A stretch of 64,000 nt of DNA from Pseudozobellia sp. WGM2 (lineage in GTDB: Bacteria; Bacteroidota; Bacteroidia; Flavobacteriales; Flavobacteriaceae). The notes under the pieces were generated by a model. The model worked only from the letters and a program-made list of their open reading frames with translations, did not search any database and was not told the origin of the DNA. The position numbers were made by a program, and so were the translations under genes. The stretch is from NCBI RefSeq assembly GCF_017810075.1, contig NZ_JADNYK010000003.1, positions 124,001-188,000 of the forward strand, given 5' to 3'. This document shows, in pieces, positions 7,534 to 17,310 of the stretch; position 1 is the first letter of the stretch; the number at the start of each line of letters is the position of its first letter.

Positions 7534-10277
7534 TTGCCCGAGTCGTCATCACTAGACTTCTTCTTGCCGCCCAACAGACCTCCAAGAATATTCTTGGCTT
7601 TCTCTTTTACGACATCTTGATCTTTTTTAGGAGCAACGCTATCGGCGTTGGTTTGAGTCGTATCTTTTTGTTTTCCACCTAAAAGTCCACCAATAACATT
7701 TTTCACATTTTCTTTAGTAGCATCGGTTTTCGTCGAATCGGATGCATCTTTATTCTTGTTCAGTACATCACCGATTAAATCTTTGGCCTTGTCCTTACCC
7801 TTATTTATAAGTTTCTGTTTTTGAATCTCTATCAACTGACTGGTCAGCGATTTTATACCTGCGGTCAAATCTGTAGTCACATTAGGGCTGGTATAATTGC
7901 CCCCAATGTTCGCTGCGACCGGTATGGTGAGATTCTCAAGACTGTTATCATCAATTTGCGCAATCAATTTGTTCACCTCTGCACCCAAATATTTGGCAGG
8001 CACTTGCATTGTAGCCTTATAATTCAATTTCTTATCAAAAGTATGGTTACCGTCTACATTGATGGCTATGTCTTTATAGTTGAGTGTAAAAGGCTTCACA
8101 CTTACCAAACCATTCTCAAAAGACAATTTGGTTTTCAGGTCGTCTAAATTCAATTTTTGCAAATCTATAAAGTCTAATTTTCCATCTAAAGCGGAAAGTA
8201 GAGGGGCTTCCTCGGCATTAATTTCGCGAGTCATTACATTCGCCAATATATCACCGCTTAACGTTAGCAAATCAGGTAATAGATTATCGGTTAAATTTCC
8301 TGAAAGGGCAATGTCGGAATCTAGTTTTCCTTTCAAGATGTTAGCGATGGGCGCAATTGACTTAAACAGATCAAGTGACTGAAAGGTTTCTCCGATTTCA
8401 AGCTTATCCATATCAAGCTTCATGGCGAAAGTAGGAGTTTCATTTTTAGTGGAAACCTCACCATTAAATGCCATTTTTCCATCGAATATAGATGATGTCA
8501 TATTTGACAGGGTGGCCTTTTCATCTTTTATGCGAAGGGTACCCTTTACATCTTTTAGAGTAAGGTTGTCGTATAAAACAGTATTGGCAGATACATTAAT
8601 AGTTGCATCTAAGAAAGACGGAATCTTGATTTTTTCTTCCGTAGTCGATGTGGTAGCACTCTCTTTTTCCTTTGCAGAATTGTTGGTCTTAACTTCCGCT
8701 TCTTCTACCATAAAATCACTTAGAGCGAAGGTGTTAGAATACAAATCAAAATTACCCTCTACCTCTTCATCGTTGAACATAAAGCCTAAAAGGTTATTTA
8801 TAGTACCCTTGGCATTGAAATCGGTTTGACCTGTGGTTCCGCTCAGTTCGTTTAAGCTTACTGTTTTTGGATTAAAGGTCAAACTCGTAGTTTTCAACTT
8901 CACCGGATTCGGAATTTCCTCTGAACTATACTCAAAATCGGTAACACTTAATTTACCATTAGTTGTGGTATTGGTATATTGCTCCTTTTCGATGGATGCC
9001 ATATCAAACGATGTACTTACATCTGCTATCAACAGACCTTTTAAATCTAAATCGGCCGGCACAGGATATGCTTTTTCAATATTCGCCAGATTCATTTTAC
9101 CGTCTATGTGGGCATTGACCTTTGTATTACCCATTAATTCGGTAATTTTTGCATTCATATTGAACTTGTCTTCATCGATCATAAAAGACAGCCGATCTAT
9201 GTTTATCTGAGTATCTTCAACGATACCCGATGTATTGTTGATTTCCGTATCTATAAATACATTTCTTACTGATTTTGGCAAGTCGGGGTATTTGAAGGAA
9301 GCATTCTCTGAGTTTATTTTAATATTGAATTTCGGAATATGCTCTTCGTCTACAATACCGTTAAATTTACCTTCGACCACAAAATTTCCTGTGGTTTTTA
9401 CGTCTTCAATATTTTTAGAATAGGTTTCAGGTATTACCGCTAAGAAATTCTTGAAATCGGAAGAAGGGGTTTTAAAGCTTATATCAATTTCTTGATTGGT
9501 TTCATTCACTTTGATGAATCCGTCAAAAACCAAAGGAAGCTGGTTTACAAAAGCCGCGTTTTTCAAAAAAGAATATTTGTTCTCATTCAAGTCGATACCT
9601 ATAAGCGCATCAAGTTTAATCTTGTTTTTATTCAGGTAGTTGGTACTATCCATCTCAAAAGAAACCATGGCATCGGTCTGGGTCTGCAGTTCTGATTTCG
9701 ATAGAGAAAGGTCACCGGCACCTCTATGTTGCATATCGATAATCTCAAGTCGCATACCGGTCGAACGGTCGTCATAGATTATTCTTGCATTGGTAATTTC
9801 ATAAGATTCCAGGTCAAAACTAAAGCCGTCTGTCGCATCACTGGTCGTAGTTGTCTCTGTAGCCGATGCATCTTCTTTGGCAATATCAAAGCTGGCATTC
9901 TCTTCTTCGTCAATAGTCATGTTCAATAAAGCACCATCAACAATAAGACTTTTGATCGCTATTGGCTCTCCTGCCCCTTTAAACAGTTCACCCAGACCCA
10001 TCTTCAGCGCCAGCTTATCTGAAGCGAACAAAGTATCACCTTCAAAAGGCGCTTTGTTCACCAAAGAAACTTTTTTCAAACTAACCTCAGCATTTGGAAA
10101 ACTTGCGATAAGACTTAAATCCGCCTCGGCAAAATCAAGGGTTCCGTTTACATTGTTGTTCACATTATTTTTGATAATGTCACCAATCTTGGCCTCTAAA
10201 AAAAAGGGGGCCGCAATCAATATGCCGACGATGAGCAAAACAACAATTCCTATAATCTTGAGTATTCTCTTTTTCAT
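7530..10277 (-). CDS. AsmA-family envelope protein
   Basis: About 915 residues. A single N-terminal membrane helix (IVVLLIVGILIAAPFFL) is followed by a very long beta-rich periplasmic region typical of AsmA/TamB-like bridge proteins. These are thought to move lipids or help outer-membrane assembly. I use ATG 10277 (MKKRILKIIG) rather than 10301, because it puts the helix right after a basic start. The last 90 residues are low-complexity Lys/Asp/Thr with three related amphipathic blocks (KAKDLIGDVLN, NVKNVIGGLLGG, KAKNILGGLLGG). A VUT-family transporter gene lies upstream on the same strand. Confidence 0.82.
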   Translation of the reverse strand: MKKRILKIIGIVVLLIVGILIAAPFFLEAKIGDIIKNNVNNNVNGTLDFAEADLSLIASFPNAEVSLKKVSLVNKAPFEGDTLFASDKLALKMGLGELFKGAGEPIAIKSLIVDGALLNMTIDEEENASFDIAKEDASATETTTTSDATDGFSFDLESYEITNARIIYDDRSTGMRLEIIDMQHRGAGDLSLSKSELQTQTDAMVSFEMDSTNYLNKNKIKLDALIGIDLNENKYSFLKNAAFVNQLPLVFDGFIKVNETNQEIDISFKTPSSDFKNFLAVIPETYSKNIEDVKTTGNFVVEGKFNGIVDEEHIPKFNIKINSENASFKYPDLPKSVRNVFIDTEINNTSGIVEDTQINIDRLSFMIDEDKFNMNAKITELMGNTKVNAHIDGKMNLANIEKAYPVPADLDLKGLLIADVSTSFDMASIEKEQYTNTTTNGKLSVTDFEYSSEEIPNPVKLKTTSLTFNPKTVSLNELSGTTGQTDFNAKGTINNLLGFMFNDEEVEGNFDLYSNTFALSDFMVEEAEVKTNNSAKEKESATTSTTEEKIKIPSFLDATINVSANTVLYDNLTLKDVKGTLRIKDEKATLSNMTSSIFDGKMAFNGEVSTKNETPTFAMKLDMDKLEIGETFQSLDLFKSIAPIANILKGKLDSDIALSGNLTDNLLPDLLTLSGDILANVMTREINAEEAPLLSALDGKLDFIDLQKLNLDDLKTKLSFENGLVSVKPFTLNYKDIAINVDGNHTFDKKLNYKATMQVPAKYLGAEVNKLIAQIDDNSLENLTIPVAANIGGNYTSPNVTTDLTAGIKSLTSQLIEIQKQKLINKGKDKAKDLIGDVLNKNKDASDSTKTDATKENVKNVIGGLLGGKQKDTTQTNADSVAPKKDQDVVKEKAKNILGGLLGGKKKSSDDDSGN

Positions 10278-10409
10278 ATCAATAACAGATTCGAATTTCA
10301 ATAAATCCCTTTAGTAAGAAAGGGCAACATATTGAAATTTCGTTTTACTAATTGCCTCTTTTCTAGAGTTTCTTGGTCGTATCGATACAACTCTAAAATC
10401 TAGGCGATA

Positions 10410-11120
10410 TTATACATCGAGCTCAATTTCTTGGCCAATGTCTAATTTGAACCGTTTTCTTAATAGATATACGAAGAAATAGAGAAAAGGAGTGTCTATA
10501 AATGCTATAAAAATCTTAAAAATAAATCCGCTTACCACGAGTCCGAAAAACAAATCCCAAGGCAGCACCTTAAAAATACAGAGCAACCCCACTACGGTAA
10601 AGGTATCTATGAACTGTGATAGAAATGTCGAAAAATTATTACGTACCCATAGATACTTGCCATGGGTCAGCCTTTTCCAAAAATGATAAATAGCAATATC
10701 GATGTACTGGGCGAAAAGATAGGCTATCATCGAAGCAAGTACCGCAATTGGCGATAATGCGAAAACCTTGGTGAAGATTTCATCGTTCACCGGTGATGAT
10801 TCGATGGCCGGAGCCATTTCGGCCAATAAAATGATGCCCATGGAAAAGAAAGAAGCAAAAATACCCGCTGTTACAATCTGATTTGCCTTTTGTCTACCAT
10901 ATATCTCTGAAATCAAATCGGTAATCAAAAAAGTAATCGGGTAAGGCAATATTCCCACGCTTATTTCAAAGAGCGAAACACCATATATGGTAAACTCTCC
11001 GAACGGATTCCAATAAAAAAACTTTTGAAAAATAAGGTTTGAAACCACTAAAGACGTAATGAACAAGGCACCCAGGTATAAGTAGATTTTGTAAGCAAGC
11101 CGCTTATCATTTATTGTCAT
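10410..11120 (-). CDS. Queuosine precursor transporter, VUT family (YhhQ-like)
   Basis: A 236-residue integral membrane protein with about six helices. Conserved VUT-family features are present: VSNLIFQKFF in the first helix, PITFLITDLISEIYGR, the AYLFAQYIDIAIYHFWK stretch and NNFSTFLSQFIDT near helix 5. The family imports queuosine precursors (preQ0/preQ1 or queuine) for tRNA modification. No queuosine biosynthesis gene lies nearby. The start at 11120 gives a short basic N-terminus before the first helix. Confidence 0.85.
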   Translation of the reverse strand: MTINDKRLAYKIYLYLGALFITSLVVSNLIFQKFFYWNPFGEFTIYGVSLFEISVGILPYPITFLITDLISEIYGRQKANQIVTAGIFASFFSMGIILLAEMAPAIESSPVNDEIFTKVFALSPIAVLASMIAYLFAQYIDIAIYHFWKRLTHGKYLWVRNNFSTFLSQFIDTFTVVGLLCIFKVLPWDLFFGLVVSGFIFKIFIAFIDTPFLYFFVYLLRKRFKLDIGQEIELDV

Positions 11121-11216
11121 AGGCCTTTTTCTGTATCAATATCTATGAAATGAACAATTAAACCGATGAACGGTCGTTATTGCAAAACAACAAAAATAAC
11201 CTAAAAATTACCAAGC

Positions 11217-13307
11217 ATGAAAAAAACAATAATTACCGGGGGATTGCTCTTACTAGCAATAAGCGGTATTAAGGCCCAATCTTACATTGGATATCTTTCA
11301 GATAATTACAGTGGGGTACATGGCGTTATAAGCAACCCTGCAAATATTGTAGACTCACGGTTCAAGACCGATTTCAACATTGCGGGAGCAAGCGCTTTTT
11401 TCGGAAATGATTATTACGGAGTAAAATTGGGAGATGTTCTTGATGCGGACTTCGATTTTGACGAAAACGGAAATAAATCTGCAAAGAACGAGAACAATCT
11501 ATTGGGTAATGCCGATGTTCTCGGGCCTTCGTTTATGTTCAACATAAACCCGACCAATTCTATCGCCTTGTTTTCGAGAGGTAGAATAGGATATGGCATT
11601 AATAAAATAAATGGTCAAACCTATGAGAGCGTTGCCAACGGTTTTGATGAAAGTGAAGATTTTTTGGTGAACGAAGATGATTTTTATTTAACCGCCAATG
11701 CTTGGGCAGAAATCGGTCTTTCTTATGCCACGGTATTAGTGAACAAAGACCAACACTTTTTAAAAGGCGGGCTTTCATTAAAATACCTACAAGGCCTCGG
11801 TAATGCCTATGCCAGCGGTAGCGATGTAAATGTTGCCTACGATGCAGATGGCTCTGATCTTGGTGGCGGTAACACTACAGGCAGTATTGCATCTCAAGGT
11901 GAGGTTAGTTATGGCCATAGTCAAAACATCAGCGAAGATTTTGATGATTTTGAACTTGAAATCGTAGATGGAGCCACAGGTTTTGGTGCCGACCTCGGCT
12001 TTATTTACGAATGGAGACCCGATTACGCATCTTACAACTCAGCCAACGGTAAAACCTTTAAGCACCTGAATAAATACAAGTTAAAAGTTGGACTTTCTCT
12101 GACCGACATCGGTAGTATAAACTATAAGAATGGCACTGAAAATATTTATAATATCACAGGTACTGTCAATGAAGATGATTTTGAGAACCAAGAAACGATT
12201 GAAGAACTTCTTGAAAACCTCTATACCCAAACAGGTTCTGGTGCCTCTTCAAAATGGATGCTGCCCACAGCCCTACATTTAAATGTAGACTATAATTTAA
12301 GTAAAAGATTTTATCTGAACCTTAACGGAGACCTTTCCTTAAGTTCTGCAACCAAAACAAATGTAAGCCGAATGGCCAATACGGTATCGCTTACCCCTCG
12401 TTTTGAAAGCAAATGGTTCAGTTTTTATATGCCCGTAGGCATAGTGCAGGGCTCAGGTGCCCAATGGGGAGCCGGTTTAAGAGCAGGTCCGTTATATATC
12501 GGTTCAGGTTCGGTACTTTCATTATTGGTTAGCGATAACTCAAAAGCCGCCGATATCTATGCCGGTTTGAAAATACCGGTTTATCAGGGAAAACCTAAAG
12601 ATAAAGATGGAGACGGAATCGTAAACAAAGAAGATGCATGCCCAGAAACTTTCGGACCGATTGAAAACAATGGATGCCCATGGCCCGATACCGATGGGGA
12701 TACTGTTTTAGATAATGAGGACCAATGTCCAGAAGAAGCCGGGGAGGTTTCGAACAACGGTTGCCCTTGGATAGATTCTGATGGCGACGAGGTTTTAGAC
12801 AAAGATGATAACTGCCCAGAAGAAGCAGGGCCTATCGAAAACAATGGTTGCCCTTGGCCTGACACCGACGGTGATGGAATACTTGACAAAGACGATGAAT
12901 GCATAGATAAAGTAGGTACGGTCGCCAATAAAGGTTGCCCAGAGGTTACCGAAGAAGTGCAGAAGTCATTGAACGAATATGCAAAGACCATTTTGTTCAA
13001 TTCCGGGAAGGCCACAATTAAAGTGGAATCTACAGAGGCCCTAATAGATATCATGGAGATTTTAAATGAATACCCCGATGCCAAATTCACTGTTGAAGGG
13101 CATACCGATAGCATTGGTAGTGCAACGACCAATCAAAAATTATCGGAAGCCAGAGCACTTTCGGTAAAAGATTTCTTAGTTGAAAAAGGTGTTGACGCCT
13201 TTAGACTTTCAGCTGTTGGTTACGGTGAGACCAAACCTATCGCTACTAACATGTACAAAGATGGCAGAGCGAAGAACAGGCGTGTAGAGATTAATTTGGT
13301 CAAGTAA
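11217..13307 (+). CDS. Outer-membrane DUF5723 barrel with TSP3 repeats and C-terminal OmpA domain
   Basis: A 696-residue secreted protein. It has a Sec signal peptide (MKKTIITGGLLLLAISGIKA), then a long beta-barrel-like DUF5723 region (about 20-455). About four thrombospondin type-3 calcium-binding repeats follow (Asp-rich DxDGDGxxDxxDxC with NNGCPWPDTDGD, about 460-575). A peptidoglycan-binding OmpA domain ends the protein (VEGHTDSIGS, LSAVGYGETKP, KNRRVEI). It probably links the outer membrane to peptidoglycan. The TSP3 repeats also show as nucleotide repeats at about 12600-12940. A good terminator follows. Confidence 0.9.
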   Translation: MKKTIITGGLLLLAISGIKAQSYIGYLSDNYSGVHGVISNPANIVDSRFKTDFNIAGASAFFGNDYYGVKLGDVLDADFDFDENGNKSAKNENNLLGNADVLGPSFMFNINPTNSIALFSRGRIGYGINKINGQTYESVANGFDESEDFLVNEDDFYLTANAWAEIGLSYATVLVNKDQHFLKGGLSLKYLQGLGNAYASGSDVNVAYDADGSDLGGGNTTGSIASQGEVSYGHSQNISEDFDDFELEIVDGATGFGADLGFIYEWRPDYASYNSANGKTFKHLNKYKLKVGLSLTDIGSINYKNGTENIYNITGTVNEDDFENQETIEELLENLYTQTGSGASSKWMLPTALHLNVDYNLSKRFYLNLNGDLSLSSATKTNVSRMANTVSLTPRFESKWFSFYMPVGIVQGSGAQWGAGLRAGPLYIGSGSVLSLLVSDNSKAADIYAGLKIPVYQGKPKDKDGDGIVNKEDACPETFGPIENNGCPWPDTDGDTVLDNEDQCPEEAGEVSNNGCPWIDSDGDEVLDKDDNCPEEAGPIENNGCPWPDTDGDGILDKDDECIDKVGTVANKGCPEVTEEVQKSLNEYAKTILFNSGKATIKVESTEALIDIMEILNEYPDAKFTVEGHTDSIGSATTNQKLSEARALSVKDFLVEKGVDAFRLSAVGYGETKPIATNMYKDGRAKNRRVEINLVK

Positions 13308-13331
13308 GATTTATTATAAAGTGTAAGATGC

Positions 13332-13360
13332 AAACGTCCCGAAATATCGGGGCGTTTTTT
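13332..13360 (+). terminator. Rho-independent terminator after the OmpA-domain gene
   Basis: The arm AAACGTCCCGA at 13332-13342 pairs with TCGGGGCGTTT at 13347-13357 around the loop AATA, with one T-G wobble. A T6 run at 13355-13360 follows. It lies 25 bases after the stop at 13307. Confidence 0.85.
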
Positions 13361-13380
13361 ATATAAATCAAAGTTTGTTA

Positions 13381-15144
13381 CTATTTAATATCTAAAACAA
13401 AAGGCATTCTCGCTTGCACTCCTTTTTGATCCATAGCGCGTTTTACTTCCTTTAAGATAGTATGGGCCTCTACCCCGATTTCATCTTCAATAAGATTATT
13501 TTTGATTTTGGCACTAGCTCCACCCAAATCCTCCATAAATCGCTCCAATCCTGATTTGTATTTCGGGAATTTTTTAATACCATATTCTTCAAGCTCTGCC
13601 ATTTTTGCCGCTTCTTCAATAGCATCCTCTAAATTGCCCAATTCATCGACCAAGCCTAAACGCTGAGCATCTACCCCACTCCACACCCTGCCTTGGGCCA
13701 GACTATCGGCCTGAGCCATTGAAATGTTTCGCCCCTGCGAAACTCGCTGTAAAAATGTATCGTAAGTACTTTCTATACCTTCTTGAACCACCGTTCGAAA
13801 GCCATCGTTCATGGGTTCGTACAAAGAGTATTCTACCGAATTCTTATTGGTACCGACCTGTTCGGCATTAACACCTATATCTTCAGCAAGCTCCGCCATA
13901 TTGGGCACCATACCGAAAACCCCAATAGAACCGGTCACCGTGGTCGGTTCTGCAAAAATTTTATCGGCTCCAACAGCGATGTAATAACCACCGGAAGCGG
14001 CCACATTGCCCATAGACACCACCACTGGTTTCACTTCTTTGGTCAACTCTACTTCGCGCCAAATAATATCAGAGGTCAATGCACTGCCCCCAGGCGAATT
14101 CACCCTTAAGACAATAGCCTTTACATCGTCATCTTCCCTTGCTTTGATGATCGCTTCGTTTATGATACCTTGCCCTATAACATCTGGGCCACCTTCACCA
14201 TATAGTATTTCTCCTTGGGCAAACACTACAGCGACTTTGCCCTCGCCTTTCTTGATTTTCTTTTTATTGGAACGAATAACATAGTCTTCTAGCTGAACTA
14301 TATGCAAATCTTTGTCGTCTTCAAGATTAAGAGCTCTTCTCAACTTTTGTTCATACTCGTCAAAGAAAATGACATCATCAATTAAACCTGAAGCCAAGGC
14401 ATACTCCGGAGATCGGCCACCTAGGGTGTCGGCAATTATATTTAGATTTTCTGCGCTGATGTCTCTACCTCTTGAAATATCATCGACCATCGAATTCCAC
14501 AAAGAACCGATCAGTTCTTTTATTTGAGAACGATTGGCTTCACTCATTTCATTGGCTATAAAAGGTTCTACGGCACTTTTGTATTTACCATGGCGAATAA
14601 CTTCCATCTTCACTCCCGTTTTCTCCTGTAAATCTTTAAAGAAAAGCACTTCCGAAGAAAGTCCTCTAAAATCAAGCGCCCCAACAGGGTTCAAGAAAAC
14701 CGAATCGGCCACACTGGCGAGGTAATAATCTTTCTGTATGTAGAAATCGCCATAGGTGTAGATAAACTTACCGCTCTCTTTAAAATCTTCGAGTGCCCTG
14801 CGAATAGTTTGAGTTTGTGCCAAACCGGCAATGATAAAATTATTATTGATGCTGATTCCTTTAATATCCTTATCATCCTTAGCTACTAAAATCGCATGAA
14901 GAATTTCATCAAGTCCCTGATTTTGCTCAAATAGACCACCGGCAAACGGGTCAAGCGAATTATCACCCACATAATCGCTGATCGGTTGTTTTAATTGAAG
15001 TTCAAGAACCGAATTATTTTTTATTGAAACGGTGTCTTCCGCATTGCCCACTATGCTAGCGAAAATAATAAACATCATAAAAATTAAGCCAAAGGCTATA
15101 ATACAGCCCAAAATCGCTGCAAGTAGGTTTCTTAAAAACTTCAT
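13381..15144 (-). CDS. sppA: Signal peptide peptidase SppA, 67-kDa type
   Basis: A 587-residue serine protease that clears cleaved signal peptides from the inner membrane. It has one N-terminal membrane helix (about 8-32) and two tandem S49 domains. The Ser/Lys dyad is split between the halves as in E. coli SppA: Lys189 in GKYKSAVEPF and Ser384 in NVAASGGYYIA. The length matches the long-form family. It diverges from the folK fusion across the only gap over 300 bases in the window. Confidence 0.93.
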   Translation of the reverse strand: MKFLRNLLAAILGCIIAFGLIFMMFIIFASIVGNAEDTVSIKNNSVLELQLKQPISDYVGDNSLDPFAGGLFEQNQGLDEILHAILVAKDDKDIKGISINNNFIIAGLAQTQTIRRALEDFKESGKFIYTYGDFYIQKDYYLASVADSVFLNPVGALDFRGLSSEVLFFKDLQEKTGVKMEVIRHGKYKSAVEPFIANEMSEANRSQIKELIGSLWNSMVDDISRGRDISAENLNIIADTLGGRSPEYALASGLIDDVIFFDEYEQKLRRALNLEDDKDLHIVQLEDYVIRSNKKKIKKGEGKVAVVFAQGEILYGEGGPDVIGQGIINEAIIKAREDDDVKAIVLRVNSPGGSALTSDIIWREVELTKEVKPVVVSMGNVAASGGYYIAVGADKIFAEPTTVTGSIGVFGMVPNMAELAEDIGVNAEQVGTNKNSVEYSLYEPMNDGFRTVVQEGIESTYDTFLQRVSQGRNISMAQADSLAQGRVWSGVDAQRLGLVDELGNLEDAIEEAAKMAELEEYGIKKFPKYKSGLERFMEDLGGASAKIKNNLIEDEIGVEAHTILKEVKRAMDQKGVQARMPFVLDIK

Positions 15145-15470
15145 ATGCTAAAAATCTGTTGTCAATTTAATTGGACGTATCAATAGATCAAATGTTACAT
15201 CAAGTACAACGCGGCTACCCCTAGTTCAACAAAATTCACGTGTCAAGTGGTAAGCACGACTTGATTCGGGCCAAAGATAATGAACTGTGCCGTTTATTTT
15301 TGCTCAATTAACCGAGTTCACATATACGCCATCGGGGTATCTAGACCCCAATACGAAAGATAGTCACAATTCGAACCCTGAAATTATTGCGATATCGGCA
15401 TTTGGTGAATAACTATTAATAAGACTTAGATGAACTTACCCACTTCTTTTTGTTATTTTGTCTTACAATT
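15145..15470. other. Divergent intergenic region between sppA and folK
   Basis: These 326 bases hold no open frame worth calling. GGGGT at 15334-15338 and ACCCC at 15345-15349 form a short inverted repeat. On the minus strand, TAACATTTG (15187-15195) is a near match to TAnnTTTG with one extra spacer base and could serve sppA. TATTTTG at 15454-15460 just before the folK start is a weak plus-strand -7 candidate. No RNA gene or mobile remnant is recognised. Confidence 0.5.
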
Positions 15471-16625
15471 ATGGCCGATCAGAAATTAGCATATTTATCG
15501 CTTGGGAGTAACTTGGGAGACACTCTGAACAACCTACAGACCGCAGTGTTTGAAATTCAGAAGACTGCCGGAGATATTCAGCGCATATCACCTATCTATC
15601 AAAGTAGTGCTTGGGGTTTTGAGTCAGATGATTTTTTGAACATTTGCCTTTCGGTGAATACTATCTTACCGCCCCAAAAATTGCTCGACACGCTCTTGTC
15701 TATTGAAAACAAGCTTGGCCGAATTCGTTTTAAAGAGGATGGCTACCAAGCCCGCAGTATCGATATCGATATTTTATATTATGAGAGGGAAACCTTTATT
15801 TCAGATACACTGGTCATACCCCACCCCGAAATGTGTTATCGGAAATTTGTCTTGAAGCCATTGGCCGATATTGCACCTCAGTTTTACCACCCGATAGTAA
15901 ATAAAGACACGAGAAACCTGATTCAGGAGTGCAGGGACAAGGGGAAACTTGAAAAAACGACTTTCAGACTTTATAAAGACAGAACAGAACTTTTCGCAAA
16001 TACCAACTTTATTGCCATAGAAGGAAATATCGGCGCAGGCAAGACAACCTTAGCCAATAAAATTTCTGAAGATTTCAACGGAAAATTAGTTTTAGAACGG
16101 TTCGCCGACAACCCCTTTTTACCTAAATTCTATGAAGAACAGTCTCGATATGCCTTTCCGCTAGAAATGTCATTTTTGGCCGACCGCTATCAGCAATTTA
16201 CCGATGACACCTCTCAGTACGATCTCTTTAAAAGTTTTATGGTAAGCGATTATGACATTTACAAGTCGCTGATTTTTGCACGTATTACGTTGCAGCAAGA
16301 TGAATTCGAGCTTTATCGAAAGTTGTTTCATTTAATGTACAAAGAGGTAAGAAAGCCAAAGATATATGTGTACCTCTACCAGTCTACCGATAGACTTATT
16401 CAAAACATTAAGAAGAGAGGCCGCGAATACGAACAAAGTATTGATGTGGGGTATCTGGAACAAATCAATAAGGGCTATTTTGACTTTATTAAAAGTTACC
16501 CAGAGCAGAACAATTTAGTCATCGATTTAGAAGATCTCGACTTTGTGAACAATAATAAGGACTATGAAACCATCGTCGATAAAATATTGAAATTCGCGGT
16601 ACACCTGCCGGCGGTAAAAGCTTAG
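15471..16625 (+). CDS. folK: Bifunctional HPPK (FolK) - deoxynucleoside kinase fusion
   Basis: A 384-residue fusion. Residues 1-150 are 6-hydroxymethyl-7,8-dihydropterin pyrophosphokinase of folate synthesis: YLSLGSNLGD at the N-terminus, metal-binding Asp98 and Asp100 in SIDIDILYY, then IPHPEMCYRKFVLKPLADI. After a linker of about 30 residues, 184-384 form a deoxynucleoside kinase of the dCK/dGK/dAK family. That part has the P-loop EGNIGAGKTT (184-193), the ERFADNPFL strand and a LID-type DRLIQNIKKRGREY. ATG 15471 is preferred to 15450 because HPPK homologues begin at MxxQKLAYLSLG. It converges on the SpoU methyltransferase gene with a 3-base gap. Confidence 0.92.
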   Translation: MADQKLAYLSLGSNLGDTLNNLQTAVFEIQKTAGDIQRISPIYQSSAWGFESDDFLNICLSVNTILPPQKLLDTLLSIENKLGRIRFKEDGYQARSIDIDILYYERETFISDTLVIPHPEMCYRKFVLKPLADIAPQFYHPIVNKDTRNLIQECRDKGKLEKTTFRLYKDRTELFANTNFIAIEGNIGAGKTTLANKISEDFNGKLVLERFADNPFLPKFYEEQSRYAFPLEMSFLADRYQQFTDDTSQYDLFKSFMVSDYDIYKSLIFARITLQQDEFELYRKLFHLMYKEVRKPKIYVYLYQSTDRLIQNIKKRGREYEQSIDVGYLEQINKGYFDFIKSYPEQNNLVIDLEDLDFVNNNKDYETIVDKILKFAVHLPAVKA

Positions 16626-16628
16626 GTC

Positions 16629-17159
16629 TTAAGGGTTCAGCTTTGACCAAAAATCCCAAATTACTATCCCGACACTGACCGAGATATTTAAAGAATGTTT
16701 TGTACCGTATTGAGGTATTTCAATCACCCCGTCACTTTGACTGACCACTTCTTGAGAAACACCTTTTACTTCATTACCGAAAATCAAAGCATATTTTTTT
16801 GAACTACTCGCTTCAAAAGAATTTAAAAGCTGGGCATTCTCGGCTTGTTCAATGGCCAGCACATCATATCCCTCGGTCTTTAATTCGTTGATGAGATCAA
16901 TGGTTTTCTCTTTGTACTCCCATGCAACACTTTCCGTAGCGCCAAGTGCTGTTTTGCGAATGTCTTTGTGCGGTGGGGTAGCGGTAATTCCGCATAAGAA
17001 AATCTTCTCTATCAGAAAGGCATCCGCAGTTCTAAAAACTGACCCGATGTTATTAAGGCTTCGAATGTTATCTAAAACTATGACCAAGGGTGTTTTGGTA
17101 GCCTGTTTAAATTCCTCTACATCTAACCTTTCAAGCTCTTCGTTCTTTAGTTTTCTCAT
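16629..17159 (-). CDS. SpoU/TrmH-family RNA 2'-O-methyltransferase
   Basis: A 176-residue SPOUT methyltransferase. The three family motifs are visible: motif 1 DNIRSLNNIGSVFRTADAF (about 31-49), motif 2 ALIFGNEVKGVS, and motif 3 IEIPQYGTKHSLNISVSVGI, which forms the knotted SAM site. It lacks an extra N-terminal substrate-binding domain, so it is closer to TrmH/TrmL-type tRNA or rRNA methyltransferases than to RlmB. The target nucleotide cannot be read from sequence. Confidence 0.88.
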   Translation of the reverse strand: MRKLKNEELERLDVEEFKQATKTPLVIVLDNIRSLNNIGSVFRTADAFLIEKIFLCGITATPPHKDIRKTALGATESVAWEYKEKTIDLINELKTEGYDVLAIEQAENAQLLNSFEASSSKKYALIFGNEVKGVSQEVVSQSDGVIEIPQYGTKHSLNISVSVGIVIWDFWSKLNP

Positions 17160-17310
17160 TTATCTTGTTTCCTGCATTCTTTTGGTTGTCGGTTCTTATA
17201 AAAGTTATTCCTAAATATCAACAAATGTGGAGTTTCGCTAACAAAATCGATACATTCGTTCTTTTAATTCTACGGGCAAAAATAGGTTAAATTAATCGCT
17301 TAAGGCAACT

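Noticed and set aside
7821-10314. A run of plus-strand open frames antisense to the AsmA-like gene
   Set aside because: They mirror the codon pattern of the real gene, have no domain logic, and the minus-strand frame is continuous with a clear AsmA layout.
10364-10395. Hairpin TAGAGTT/AACTCTA with nested GTATCGATAC between the VUT and AsmA genes as a terminator
   Set aside because: No T-run follows on the minus strand. It may be a leader or processing structure but cannot be supported as a terminator.
12600-12940. Regular repeats that could suggest a CRISPR or tandem satellite
   Set aside because: They are in-frame codons of thrombospondin type-3 repeats, not spaced direct repeats.
12584-13132. 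A 182-codon minus-strand frame in the OmpA-domain gene
   Set aside because: It is the shadow of the Asp-rich TSP3 repeats, giving a Ser/Pro-rich sequence with no family.
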